From: Stieleria sedimenti
Lineage (GTDB): Bacteria; Planctomycetota; Planctomycetia; Pirellulales; Pirellulaceae
Assembly: GCF_025060895.1 (NCBI RefSeq)
Contig: NZ_JANZKV010000005.1
Location: forward strand, 1-58,791
Direction: 5' to 3'
Length of the DNA: 58,791 nucleotides
The translations under genes were made by a program, and so were the position numbers. This document shows positions 18,657 to 27,820 of the stretch, one piece after another. The first letter of the stretch is position 1. Each line of letters opens with the position of its first letter. The notes below the pieces were generated by a model. That model saw only the letters and a list, made by a program, of their open reading frames with translations, did no database searches and had not been told where the DNA came from.

Positions 18657-20747
18657 CTACTCGCTCAGCTGCAATCCGTCCGCCGACGGAATGGTTTCAT
18701 CGATCAGCGGCGAGACGTCGACATCCGGAACGACCGCGTCGCTCGGCAACAGGGCCTGCTCGGTGACGATCGCCCCGTCCTGCATCGAGAATCCGACTCC
18801 GGTCGCCTGGACTTCCGACGGATTGAACGACCGACGAGTCACCGGCGGCGTCATCGTGACTTCGCTGGGATCTTGCCGCGGCGTCAAGAACAAGCCTTTT
18901 TCGTAGGCATCACGAGTGGCACCGGCTTCCCACGCGTCTTCGGCCAGCTGGATTTGGTTGTACGCCAGCAGTGACCCCTTCTCCCAGTGCAGGTCCCGGA
19001 TAGCCAAGTTGTAGTCGGCAAGCGCCTGATAAAACGCCACTTCGCTTTGAACCACCGAGCGCTGGGCTTGCAGCAAGAAGTTGATGTTATCGGTTCCATC
19101 CAAGTAGCGACGCACCAGGACCTCGACCTGTCGCAGGTCAGCCTGATAGCGGTTGTAATTGGTTTCAACCAGTTGATACGTCACATCGATGTTCCGTGCG
19201 GCTTCGGCCAAGTCATGGCTGACCCTCAGTTCGACCTCTGCCAAGACCGCTCGCTCTCGTTGCAACTGCAACTTGGCGTTGGCGATGGCGGCACCGGCTT
19301 GGCGCAGACCGACCGGAAGCGTGAACTCAACGCCGGCCTGCCATTCTTGGAATTCGCCATTCAGGATGGAGGAACTGAGTCCATCGAAGCGTCCATCATC
19401 GATGTCGCCGAGAAGGTTATCGCCCAAGCCTCGATAGCGGTACAGTCCGACGAAATCGAGTTGGGGGCGTTTATTCAACCGCGAGGCGTAGAGTTCAAAC
19501 TCACGCCGCTTGACGAGGAAGCGTTGTCTGCGGATTTCGACGCGGCGATCGAGAGCTTGCGAGAGGGCGGAGTTCCAATCGAAGACGACTTTGGAGTCCA
19601 GCGGGTCGGTCGTCGGCTTGATGATTTTTCCATCCGACGCTGGCATGCCCAGCAAGTAGCGTAGTTTTTGTTCGGTCGCGTAGAGGCCGGTGGGGCCACC
19701 GAGTCGCGATTGAACGTTTGCTTCGAATTGGTAGTACTGCGACTGCGCTTGCGCTTCTTCGTCCTGGCGTCCTGCACCGACATCCAGCCGGACCTTTTGG
19801 TACTGATAGGTTCGAAGCGCCGATTCGCGGCCTTTGATATTGGCTTCAAGCAGTCGATAGGCGATGGTCAGATCCCAATACGCTTGCTCCACATCGGCGA
19901 CCAGTTTGGTCACGGAGTCTTCAAAATCCGCCAGCGCGACGTCCTCGTTGGTTCGCGCGATCAAGACACCGTTGTACACACCCGGCGTTTGACTGGATCC
20001 GACGATGCGGTTGTATTGCAGACCCGATCCGCGCAGGATGGGCTGGCGCCACTCCGCTTCCACCCAACCAACGAAATCACTGGAGAAGTTGCGGTTCGGG
20101 TTGTTGTTTCGCGTGTAGTTGACGACATGCCGAATGGTGAATTGAGATCCGAAGGCAGACCTCTTGCTCAGTGAACTCGCATAGGCCGCGGAGGTGCCCT
20201 CGTCGACTTGACGCTGGAAGTTTTGCGTGAACGGGTTGATCAGGATGTTGCGTGGTGTGTCTGTCCCCGACCAATTGAGCGTGTTGGTGTATTGCGCATC
20301 GTAGGCGGCAAGCGCCGCTTCGACACCCTGCGTCGAGGACGCCATTTGGGCCGGGTCAAAGACCGTGGTGGCGTTTTGGGTCGAGAACGAGGCGCCGATG
20401 GGAAGCGATCGGATCACGGGGCTGTCCCGCATCGCCATCGCCACCGCTTCGTCCAGCGAGAGTTCGATCGTGGGAAGTTTCGAGGGGTCTTCCAACGAAT
20501 GGGGCGCCGTGGCCGCTTCGGCCGCGATCGTCACCGCCGTCTCGCACTCGGCCACTTCGGGGTATTCGATCGAAAGCCCCACGCCACGATGGTACGAGGC
20601 GGTGGTATCGTGGGGCCCGGGACCGATTCGATCCCAGACGTGACAGCCGACGCTGGCCGGAAGTGTCGTCGCAATCGTCAACGCGGTCACGAGGTTTCGC
20701 AAGAGTCGACGCTTGGTGTTCGTGGAACGCACGTTGGATCTGGTCAT
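18657..20747 (-). CDS. TolC-family outer-membrane efflux protein, possible lipoprotein
   Basis: A 696-residue protein resembling TolC/NodT-type outer-membrane channels. Long helical repeats with typical spacing include ANIKGRESALRTYQYQKVRLDVGAGRQDEEAQAQ and the duplicated LVETNYNRYQADLRQVEVLVRRYLDGT, which is followed by FLLQAQRSVVQSEVAFYQALADYNLAIRDLHWEKGSLL. The N-terminus has basic residues, a hydrophobic stretch and ASVGC, a weak lipobox. The ATG at 20747 puts the signal close to the N-terminus; an upstream in-frame codon would add 15 residues. It is longer than usual for the family, with a C-terminal tail of about 80 residues. No inner-membrane pump or adaptor gene is adjacent. Confidence 0.88.
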   Translation of the reverse strand: MTRSNVRSTNTKRRLLRNLVTALTIATTLPASVGCHVWDRIGPGPHDTTASYHRGVGLSIEYPEVAECETAVTIAAEAATAPHSLEDPSKLPTIELSLDEAVAMAMRDSPVIRSLPIGASFSTQNATTVFDPAQMASSTQGVEAALAAYDAQYTNTLNWSGTDTPRNILINPFTQNFQRQVDEGTSAAYASSLSKRSAFGSQFTIRHVVNYTRNNNPNRNFSSDFVGWVEAEWRQPILRGSGLQYNRIVGSSQTPGVYNGVLIARTNEDVALADFEDSVTKLVADVEQAYWDLTIAYRLLEANIKGRESALRTYQYQKVRLDVGAGRQDEEAQAQSQYYQFEANVQSRLGGPTGLYATEQKLRYLLGMPASDGKIIKPTTDPLDSKVVFDWNSALSQALDRRVEIRRQRFLVKRREFELYASRLNKRPQLDFVGLYRYRGLGDNLLGDIDDGRFDGLSSSILNGEFQEWQAGVEFTLPVGLRQAGAAIANAKLQLQRERAVLAEVELRVSHDLAEAARNIDVTYQLVETNYNRYQADLRQVEVLVRRYLDGTDNINFLLQAQRSVVQSEVAFYQALADYNLAIRDLHWEKGSLLAYNQIQLAEDAWEAGATRDAYEKGLFLTPRQDPSEVTMTPPVTRRSFNPSEVQATGVGFSMQDGAIVTEQALLPSDAVVPDVDVSPLIDETIPSADGLQLSE

Positions 20748-20924
20748 CAATGTTTGCCGCGTAGGGTGGAGATCTGCCGGCGATGCCGGCATTATCCGGA
20801 CGAACCCGCCATCGGGTCGAATTGGTTTTTGTCCTATCGACCATCCGCACGGCAGAACTGGAACAACCGGACCACGATTTCGTGTCGTATCTTCGTCACA
20901 GTCCGCAAAGTCCCGCAGCGGATG

Positions 20925-22193
20925 TCAAAGCTGCGCGGTTCTGCCGGTCAGGGCGGCATCGATTTCGTCCACCGCAAGCTGAGGGGTGGATGGCCCACCA
21001 AACCGATCTCGAATCCGTCGCGTCGATTCCGCCATCCCGTGATCGTTTAGGACAAATGCCAACTTGCCGGCAAGGTCACGATCGCGATGCAAGCAAACGC
21101 CGCACCCGAGTGCTTCCACCCGCTCGGCGTTGTCGAACTGGTCGAACGCCAGCGGGCGAATGATCTGAGGCACTCCGGCCCGCAACGCTTGCGACGTCGT
21201 GCCGATCCCGCCGTGGTGCACGATGGCGCTGCAGTGCGGCAACAACTCGCCCAGCGGCAGGTAGCCTTGCGGGCGAACATGACTCGGCAAGTTTTTGGGA
21301 AAACAATTCTCATTGCCACCCAACAGCAAACCAGGGCGATCGAGTTTCACGCACACTTCTGTCGCGCTGCGAAAGAAGTCACGCGTGTGCCAGTTGGCCG
21401 AACCGCCGGTGAACACGATCGGTCGGTCCGCCGGCAGATCCAGAGGCTGGTCGGATCCATCCAACCGTGGACCATCAAACAGTGGAAACCCGACGTGGCG
21501 CAATTGCGGGATCGCGTTGATCGTCGACGGCGCGAACCAGTCCGGATAACACGCCAACACCCGGTCCGGTGAAAGCCACCACCGATGCATGATCCGTCGC
21601 ACGGGTGAAAGTCCGTGTTCTCGTCGGATTCGATTGATCGGCCCGGCAAGCAGTGGGTCCAGGATGATCTTGTCGCCCAACCAATACGCCAGCCGAAACG
21701 TGCGGCGATGGCGTGTCGGTTCGAATCGCCAAGACGTCAGTCGGGCCGGTTGCTCGGGCGTTCGCAACATGACGGGTGCCAAGTGCACGTCCACCAGCGG
21801 CGTCGTCGGATCGAGATCACGAAAGATCCGCGCGGCAAAATCCAGCGGGTGCGAAACCAGGACCGTTCGTCCGGGACGGTGCAGCGATCGGATCAGATCG
21901 AAGAGCGGCCGCAAGAACTCCGCCGCGATGCCGCCGATCACGTTCCGCATGCCACGCAGCAGCGTCCACATCGCCGGATCGGCCAGCATGGTGTCGAACG
22001 TTTGGCGATCCATCAACGGATACGGATCCAGGCCGGCGGCTTCGGCGAGTTTCGCGTAGGGTTCGGCCAACGAGATCGCGACGTCGTAGCCACGGCGTTT
22101 GAGTTCCATCCCGATCGCGAGCATCGGATTGACATCGCCGCGCGAGCCGGGCGCGGAGAGAATGGCCAGCCGGCGATGGGAGGAGCTGTTCAA
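20925..22193 (-). CDS. UDP-glycosyltransferase-like protein (GT1/GT28 type)
   Basis: A 422-residue GT-B fold enzyme. The N-terminus LAILSAPGSRGDVNPMLAIGMELKRRGYDV matches the acceptor-binding half of UGT-type enzymes that glycosylate lipids or small molecules. The C-terminal half has GYLPLGELLPHCSAIVHHGGIGTTSQALRAGVPQI followed by PLAFDQFDNAERVEALGCGV, the nucleotide-sugar binding signature. The substrate cannot be read from sequence. The start lies 6 bp after the stop of the sigma54 activator, so the two form an operon. Confidence 0.92.
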   Translation of the reverse strand: MNSSSHRRLAILSAPGSRGDVNPMLAIGMELKRRGYDVAISLAEPYAKLAEAAGLDPYPLMDRQTFDTMLADPAMWTLLRGMRNVIGGIAAEFLRPLFDLIRSLHRPGRTVLVSHPLDFAARIFRDLDPTTPLVDVHLAPVMLRTPEQPARLTSWRFEPTRHRRTFRLAYWLGDKIILDPLLAGPINRIRREHGLSPVRRIMHRWWLSPDRVLACYPDWFAPSTINAIPQLRHVGFPLFDGPRLDGSDQPLDLPADRPIVFTGGSANWHTRDFFRSATEVCVKLDRPGLLLGGNENCFPKNLPSHVRPQGYLPLGELLPHCSAIVHHGGIGTTSQALRAGVPQIIRPLAFDQFDNAERVEALGCGVCLHRDRDLAGKLAFVLNDHGMAESTRRIRDRFGGPSTPQLAVDEIDAALTGRTAQL

Positions 22194-22199
22194 TTGGAT

Positions 22200-24026
22200 T
22201 CAGCGGTCGATTTCATATTCGGTGATCTTGCGATACGCGGTGGCTCGGCTGATTCCCAGCAGCTTGGCCGCTTCGGGTACACTGCCGCTGGTTCGTTCAA
22301 GTGCCTTGACGATCAAACGTTTTTCCCACTCATCGATTCGGAATGTGTCCAAGCGACTGATTCCGGCATCACGCAGCCCCAGGTCATCGGGCTGAATTTC
22401 GGCGTCATCGGCCATCACGATCGCGCTATCGATGACGTTTCGCAGTTGGCGGATATTCCCGGGCCACATGTACTGCCGCATCCGGTCGCGCGCGGCTTTG
22501 GAAAGCGTCAGCTTGGCACGACCGTGTTGCAGTCGAAAGTGTTCCAAGAAATGGTCGATCAGCAGATCCAAATCGTCACCGCGTTCTCGCAGCGGCGGCA
22601 GCAGCAATTCAAAGACGCTCAACCGATAAAATAGATCTTCGCGGAAACGTTTCTCGCGAACAAATTCGGCCAGATCGCGATTGGTCGCCGCGATGACGCG
22701 GACATCGACATGGACTTCCTGGGTGCCGCCGACCGGCAAGAACGGGTGGCCTTCGAGAATCCGCAACAGCTTGGCTTGTCCTTCCAGCGTCAGTTCACCG
22801 ATCTCATCGAGAAACAGCGTGCCGGTGTGGGCTTGTTGAAACCAGCCCTCGTGGTCGCTGTCGGCGCCGGTGAAGGAGCCTTTCTTGTGTCCGAACAATT
22901 GGCTTTCGATCAATTCGGACGGGATCGCCGCGCAGTTGACCGTTAGCATCGGTCGCTTGGCCCGTTTACTGTTGCGGTGGACGGCGCGGGCGACCAGTTC
23001 TTTTCCGCAGCCGCTTTCCCCACGCACCAAGACGCATCCGTTGGCCGCCGCGACACGAGTGATTTTTTCCTTCAGCCGCAGCATCACGGGACTTTCGCCG
23101 ATCAATTCGTCTCCGTCGGCATTGCGTTTCGCAATCTGCTTGGCCTCGACGCGCAATTGATCGTGTTGCAATGCGCGATCCAAACCGACGGCCAACAAGC
23201 GTGCCGCGGCGATCGACAATTCAAAGTCAATTTCATTGAACGAAGGCCGGTTGCGGTACAGATGCAGGATGCCGATGTTCGCTTCGTTGGTGTCCAGCGG
23301 AACATAGATCGCATCGGACCAGACCGATTTAGCCGGCAGTTTCTCCTGCAATTCAGTGTCCTGGGAACGCTGGTCGTTGACCCAGATCGCTTCGCCGCTG
23401 CCGACGACGCGACGCAGGATCGCGCGGCTGACTTTCACTTTGTCCACTTCATCAGCAGGTTCGACCTTGTGCGGTCGTTGTCGTCCGTCGCCGCCGTCAA
23501 AGGAAAGCCCCACGGCGTCGGCACTGGTTCGGTCTCGCAGTAACTTGAGCACCGAATCGATCACTTCATCGGGGTTTTCCAGCCGCAGCATCGAAAGGCT
23601 GAGCAGATACAGATCGAACAAGTACCCGGCGTGGGCGACGTCACGCATCGGATCTTCGGTCATCTTGGTGTCGATCAACGAAACGTCTTGAACGATGGTT
23701 TGGAACGCGTCGTCCAGCTCGGCGCTATCGGAGGACGGGTCGATGAAACGCAGTTCCGTGCCGCCGATGGTCAGCACACATTGATCCGCGATTTGCGCCG
23801 AATCGATCTTTTGTCCGTTCACCAACGTCCCGTTCCGACTGCCCGTGTCGCGAACCTGCCAGCGGTCGTCTTCATAGAAGACGACGGCGTGAAACCGGCT
23901 ACAGACCGGATCGGACAACATCACTTCACAGCTCGATCCGCGACCGACGTGCATCGGTCGTTCGGGGGCCAACGGGTAATGGCGGCCCTTCTCGGGCCCG
24001 GTTTCGACCGCTAAGTACGCGACCAT
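22200..24026 (-). CDS. FHA-GAF sigma54-dependent transcriptional activator
   Basis: A 608-residue regulator. Residues 1-95 form an FHA domain ([25 protein letters not shown], then [13 protein letters not shown]), which binds phosphothreonine. About 130-290 is a GAF-like domain. About 305-530 is the AAA+ domain with Walker A GESGCGKE (337-344), the sigma54-contact loop GSFTGA (383-388), Walker [12 protein letters not shown] (402-412) and WPGNIRQL (521-528). The C-terminus (575-605) is a Fis-type helix-turn-helix. The GAFTGA loop carries Ser at the second position. The FHA module suggests control by a Ser/Thr kinase. It is cotranscribed with the glycosyltransferase. Confidence 0.95.
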   Translation of the reverse strand: MVAYLAVETGPEKGRHYPLAPERPMHVGRGSSCEVMLSDPVCSRFHAVVFYEDDRWQVRDTGSRNGTLVNGQKIDSAQIADQCVLTIGGTELRFIDPSSDSAELDDAFQTIVQDVSLIDTKMTEDPMRDVAHAGYLFDLYLLSLSMLRLENPDEVIDSVLKLLRDRTSADAVGLSFDGGDGRQRPHKVEPADEVDKVKVSRAILRRVVGSGEAIWVNDQRSQDTELQEKLPAKSVWSDAIYVPLDTNEANIGILHLYRNRPSFNEIDFELSIAAARLLAVGLDRALQHDQLRVEAKQIAKRNADGDELIGESPVMLRLKEKITRVAAANGCVLVRGESGCGKELVARAVHRNSKRAKRPMLTVNCAAIPSELIESQLFGHKKGSFTGADSDHEGWFQQAHTGTLFLDEIGELTLEGQAKLLRILEGHPFLPVGGTQEVHVDVRVIAATNRDLAEFVREKRFREDLFYRLSVFELLLPPLRERGDDLDLLIDHFLEHFRLQHGRAKLTLSKAARDRMRQYMWPGNIRQLRNVIDSAIVMADDAEIQPDDLGLRDAGISRLDTFRIDEWEKRLIVKALERTSGSVPEAAKLLGISRATAYRKITEYEIDR

Positions 24027-24410
24027 GATTCATTCACGTCGTGGGGGTGAGTAACGGCCGACTCAAGGCGGTCTTCGCCTTGTCAACGACCACCATCCCC
24101 CAACATGCAGAGAGAATTCGTGACAAACTCGCGGATCTGGCGATCAAATCGCGATTCGAAGCCCCTGTTGCGACGGAGAATTTTCCCGCAGTCGACCGCC
24201 CCCATCATAGTCGGAATCTCATTTTAAGACTAGAGAGAAGTGGCGTAAGCTTCCAGCTTGCGAAAAGTGGCGTAAGCTTCCAGCTTGCGAAAAGTGGCGT
24301 AAGCTTCCAGCTTGCGATCCACGCGAGCTTCCGCTCGCCAGTGGCAAGCAAGATGCTTACCCCACTAGCCGAGCTTCCGCTCGCCAGTGGCAAGCAAGAT
24401 GCTTACCCCA
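24027..24410. repeat. Intergenic repeat block: 27-bp and 46-bp tandem arrays of REP-like hairpins
   Basis: No gene. Three identical head-to-tail copies of the 24-nt GTGG hairpin (first variant: stem CGTAAGCT/AGCTTGCG, loop TCC) start at 24240, 24267 and 24294. Two 46-bp units follow from 24324 and 24370. Each holds, on the minus strand, the second variant (24342-24365 and 24388-24411) and the hairpin CGAGC-GGAA-GCTCG. The last unit runs into the cstA stop codon. 24027-24237 holds nothing recognisable beyond the upstream region of the sigma54 activator. Confidence 0.9.
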
Positions 24411-26255
24411 CTAGCCGGCGGCGGTTTCGGCTGGCGCTTCCAACACACCACGGCAGCGGCCCCAGACCATCAGGCCTTCGACGGCCATCCAGACCTGCAG
24501 CCCCAGAATCGAAAACCCGAATGTGGTCAGCACGACGTTGCCCGAAGGCAGCCAGTTGTAGAACAGGTCGTAGGTGATCGCCCAGGCGGGCATCAATAAC
24601 ATCACGAACATCGGGATCATCACCGACGCGAGCGGTTTGCTGCGTCGGGCCAGAAAGATCAGTGCGACCATCAGCGCCAGCCCGGCCAGCAGCTGATTGG
24701 TCGCCCCGAACAACGGCCACAACACCAAGCCTCCCTTGCCAGGGCTGTCGCCGGCAAACACGGCGATGGCCAATCCGACCCCGACGGCGATCCCGGTGGC
24801 CACGTACTTGTTGGCCAGTGGTTTGACGCCCGCCGAGAGCGCCAGTTCGCTGATCACGTAGCGTTGCAGACGGGTGGCGGTGTCCAGGGTGGTGGCGGCG
24901 AAACAGGCGACCAAAACCGCCATGATCGCGATCGCCATGCGGAGCGGCAGCCCGAGTGCGGACAAGAAATTTGCGCCGCCGTCGACGAAGGCCCGCAGTT
25001 TCTTGGCAAGGTTCTGCTTTTTCCAACCCGCGTCCGGCTCTCCATCAGCGCCGGTTCGATAATATTCTCGCCACGCCTGATTCCCCGAGACGTCGGCGCG
25101 CTCGATCGCGACGACCGACCGAGCCGCAGCCCCTTCGCCCACCGTGGTCACGCTGCGCGTCAGCGGGCCCATCCCCACGCCGGCCGAACAGGCCAAGATC
25201 ACTAGGACGGCCAGCATGCCTTCGAGCAACATGCTGCCGTAGCCGACCGCTTGCGCGTCGCTTGCTTTTTCGAGTTGCTTGCTGGTCGTTCCGCTGCTGA
25301 CCAGGCAATGAAACCCGCTGCAGGCGCCGCAGGCGATCGTGATGAACAGGAACGGAAACATGCTCGGCGCATCGGCCGGGACTTCGCTGGCGATCATCGG
25401 CGCCGAATCGGTCAATTGGGCTTGGCCGGTCATCGACGCGATGCCCAATCCGGCCAACAACAGCGCCAGTGCGACGAACAACTGCAAGCTGTTGATGTAG
25501 TCCCGCGGCTGTAGCAGCAACCAAACGGGAAGCACCGAGGCGATGAACGCGTAAATCAGCAGCGCGATGGTCCAGACGACCGTCGGGGTCCACAGCAGAC
25601 TGTCGGTGGGCAGGTAGGGCGTTAAATCGACGGGCAGGTGGTAGGCGCCCAAGTAAACTGCGACATACAGCGCGGCCAAACCGATCAGGCTGGGAATCAC
25701 CAACCCGCCTCCGCTGCGATACCGCAGCCCGATCACGACGGCGATCGGCATCGCAATCCAAACGCTCAGCACCGATTCGGGGTAGATCGCAAAGATACTG
25801 GCGATGACCAATCCGAACACGGCCAGGACGATCGAAAGCGCCAGCGCCAGGACAATCAAAAACAGCACCTTCGCGCGCGGTGAAATCAATCGGCCGGCCG
25901 CTTGTCCGATCGTTTGCCCCTTGTTGCGGATCGAGATCACCAGGGCGGCCAGATCATGCACACCGCCGATCAAAATGGCCCCGAACACCACCCACAGCAG
26001 CGCCGGCAGCCAGCCCCAGAACACGGCCAGGGCCGGACCCACGATCGGTCCCGTCCCGGCGATACTGGTGAAATGGTGGCCGAACACGATCGATTTGCGA
26101 GTCGGGACGAAATCGACATCGTCGCGGCATTCCTCGCTCGGCATCCTGGCATCGTCGGTCAGCCCGAACAGACGCTTGGCCAGCCAACGGCCATACGTGT
26201 TGTAGGCGACGACAAATCCGACCATCGACAAGGCGGCGACGAGGAGAGTGCTCAT
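24411..26255 (-). CDS. cstA: Carbon starvation protein A (peptide/pyruvate transporter family)
   Basis: A 614-residue polytopic membrane protein of the CstA family, which imports peptides or pyruvate. The family core is unmistakable: VVAYNTYGRWLAKRLFGL, DFVPTRKSIVFGHHFTSIAGTGPIVGPALAVFWGWLPALLWVVFGAILIGGVHDL, and later FHCLVSSGTTSKQL. Many hydrophobic helices follow. The ATG at 26255 is preferred over a TTG 17 codons upstream because MSTLLVAALSMVGFVVAYN starts the first helix. The stop codon is contributed by the edge of a dispersed repeat. A palindromic element lies upstream. Confidence 0.95.
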   Translation of the reverse strand: MSTLLVAALSMVGFVVAYNTYGRWLAKRLFGLTDDARMPSEECRDDVDFVPTRKSIVFGHHFTSIAGTGPIVGPALAVFWGWLPALLWVVFGAILIGGVHDLAALVISIRNKGQTIGQAAGRLISPRAKVLFLIVLALALSIVLAVFGLVIASIFAIYPESVLSVWIAMPIAVVIGLRYRSGGGLVIPSLIGLAALYVAVYLGAYHLPVDLTPYLPTDSLLWTPTVVWTIALLIYAFIASVLPVWLLLQPRDYINSLQLFVALALLLAGLGIASMTGQAQLTDSAPMIASEVPADAPSMFPFLFITIACGACSGFHCLVSSGTTSKQLEKASDAQAVGYGSMLLEGMLAVLVILACSAGVGMGPLTRSVTTVGEGAAARSVVAIERADVSGNQAWREYYRTGADGEPDAGWKKQNLAKKLRAFVDGGANFLSALGLPLRMAIAIMAVLVACFAATTLDTATRLQRYVISELALSAGVKPLANKYVATGIAVGVGLAIAVFAGDSPGKGGLVLWPLFGATNQLLAGLALMVALIFLARRSKPLASVMIPMFVMLLMPAWAITYDLFYNWLPSGNVVLTTFGFSILGLQVWMAVEGLMVWGRCRGVLEAPAETAAG

Positions 26256-26421
26256 GGGGGATACGGCCAGCGGCCCAAAATGGCGGGAATTCGATTCGGA
26301 AGGCAATGAGAAGAATCGAGGAGTTTAACCGATCGGCGGCGGTTTGTCGTTTCCACGTCGGACCGAATGCACCACGCGGGTTAACGCGGTGAAGCATTTT
26401 CCCCCTGTGTTTCTTGAGGTT

Positions 26422-26619
26422 TTAGCGGCAGGGCGCGAGCCCTTCGGTCTTTCATCTTTGCCAAAACACCGGAGAGGATCGCGGGCTGTCGATTTAGTCG
26501 GGATCTGCTGAGTCATTGGTGAGCCGTCGGCCGTAAGGCCTCGGGCGGGCGTCGCAGTGCCAGGCCGCTTACGCGTCACGGCTCACAAAACCGACAACCC
26601 GCTCGCGCCCTACCACTAA
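26422..26619. mobile_element. Composite nested palindromic element (MITE-like), copy 1
   Basis: A 198-bp element with nested inverted repeats. The outer ends are TTAGCGGCAGGGCGCGAGC and GCTCGCGCCCTACCACTAA. The middle arms are GCGGGCTGTCG and CGACAACCCGC. The inner arms are GGTGAGCCG and CGGCTCAC, around GGCCGTAAGGCC. A second long copy is at 43271-43471, and a short version lacking the internal part is at 43485-43555. There is no coding capacity. Confidence 0.8.
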
Positions 26620-26736
26620 AAAATGCTTCACAACGTTGCCCGCGGGTGTCCACGCCTGCCCTGCCATGGAACAGCCGGTGACGCGGTCCTATAATCCCCA
26701 CAAAACAGCCCCGAACATTTGCCAGAACCATCACTG

Positions 26737-26742
26737 AAGGAG
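26737..26742 (+). promoter_or_regulatory. Ribosome-binding site for the trxB GTG start
   Basis: AAGGAG lies ten bases before the GTG at 26753 and supports that codon as the start. Confidence 0.65.
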
Positions 26743-26752
26743 TTCTCACACG

Positions 26753-27820
26753 GTGAGCAACGAGATCGAAAAAACCATCATCATCGGCAGCGGCCCTGCC
26801 GGCTGGTCCGCCGCCATCTACGCCGCCCGAGCCAATCTGAACCCCGTCGTCTACGAGGGGACCGTCAAGCCGGAGATGATTCCGCTGGGGCAATTGGCGT
26901 TTACGACCGAAGTGGAAAATTATGCGGGTTTTCCGGCCGGCAACATCCGCGAGTTTGTCGAATCGGCCGTCGACAAGGACCGCCACTGGAACTTGCCGCC
27001 GGCCCCCCAAGGCCACGAACGCGACGGCAAGCCGCATTATGCGGTTCAAGGCGTCGAATTGATGGAATTGATGAAACAACAGGCGATCAATTTCGGGACT
27101 CGCGTGATCGGTGAAGACATCGTCGGCGTGGATTTCAGCGCGGCGGTGAAAAAACTGACCACCAGCGGCGGCGCGACCGTCGAGGCCCACACCGTGATCA
27201 TCGCCACCGGCGCCCGCGCCAACTACCTGGGACTGCCCAGCGAAGAGGAATACAAGAACAAGGGCGTCAGCGCCTGTGCGGTCTGCGACGGCGCCCTGCC
27301 GATCTATCGCAGCAAACCGCTGGCCGTCGTCGGCGGCGGCGACTCCGCGGTCGAAGAAGCGACCTATCTGGCGAACCTGAAAGGCGCCGACACGATCTAC
27401 TTGCTGGTGCGACGCGATGAAATGCGGGCCAGCAAAGTGATGCAAGACCGCGCGCTCAATCATCCCAACATCGACATCCAATGGAACACGGTGGTGGAGG
27501 AAGTCCAGGGCGACGGAAACTTGGTCAACAACCTACGCGTCAAGAGCACCGTCGACGATTCGGTTCGCGATCTGAAAGTCGGCGGCATGTTTGTCGCCAT
27601 CGGCCACACCCCCAACACGTCCTTCCTGGAGGGCGCCGTCGAAATGAACGAAGCCGGCTACATCCAGTGGGCCAAGGCGTTTCGAACCAATACCTCCGTC
27701 GCAGGCGTGTTTGCCGCCGGTGACGTCGCCGACGACTACTACCGCCAAGCGATCACCTCGGCCGGGACCGGTTGCATGGCCGCACTCGACGCCGAACGCT
27801 ATTTGGTCGAATTGGAGTGA
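26753..27820 (+). CDS. trxB: Thioredoxin-disulfide reductase
   Basis: NADPH-dependent FAD enzyme that reduces thioredoxin. The 355-residue protein has the FAD motif GSGPAG (12-17), the redox-active CAVC (175-178) in [13 protein letters not shown], the NADPH motif [10 protein letters not shown] (194-203), and the C-terminal FAD segment [16 protein letters not shown]. It is about 35 residues longer than common bacterial TrxB. The extra length is an insertion at about 65-98 ([20 protein letters not shown]) after NYAGFPAG. Whether that alters thioredoxin docking is unknown. The start is a GTG. Confidence 0.95.
   Translation: MSNEIEKTIIIGSGPAGWSAAIYAARANLNPVVYEGTVKPEMIPLGQLAFTTEVENYAGFPAGNIREFVESAVDKDRHWNLPPAPQGHERDGKPHYAVQGVELMELMKQQAINFGTRVIGEDIVGVDFSAAVKKLTTSGGATVEAHTVIIATGARANYLGLPSEEEYKNKGVSACAVCDGALPIYRSKPLAVVGGGDSAVEEATYLANLKGADTIYLLVRRDEMRASKVMQDRALNHPNIDIQWNTVVEEVQGDGNLVNNLRVKSTVDDSVRDLKVGGMFVAIGHTPNTSFLEGAVEMNEAGYIQWAKAFRTNTSVAGVFAAGDVADDYYRQAITSAGTGCMAALDAERYLVELE

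Larger units (their letters stand above)
26256..26752. other. Divergent intergenic region between cstA and trxB
   Basis: No gene is seen. It holds the composite palindromic element at 26422-26619 and the upstream regions of two divergent genes. I could not pick a convincing promoter. Confidence 0.6.
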
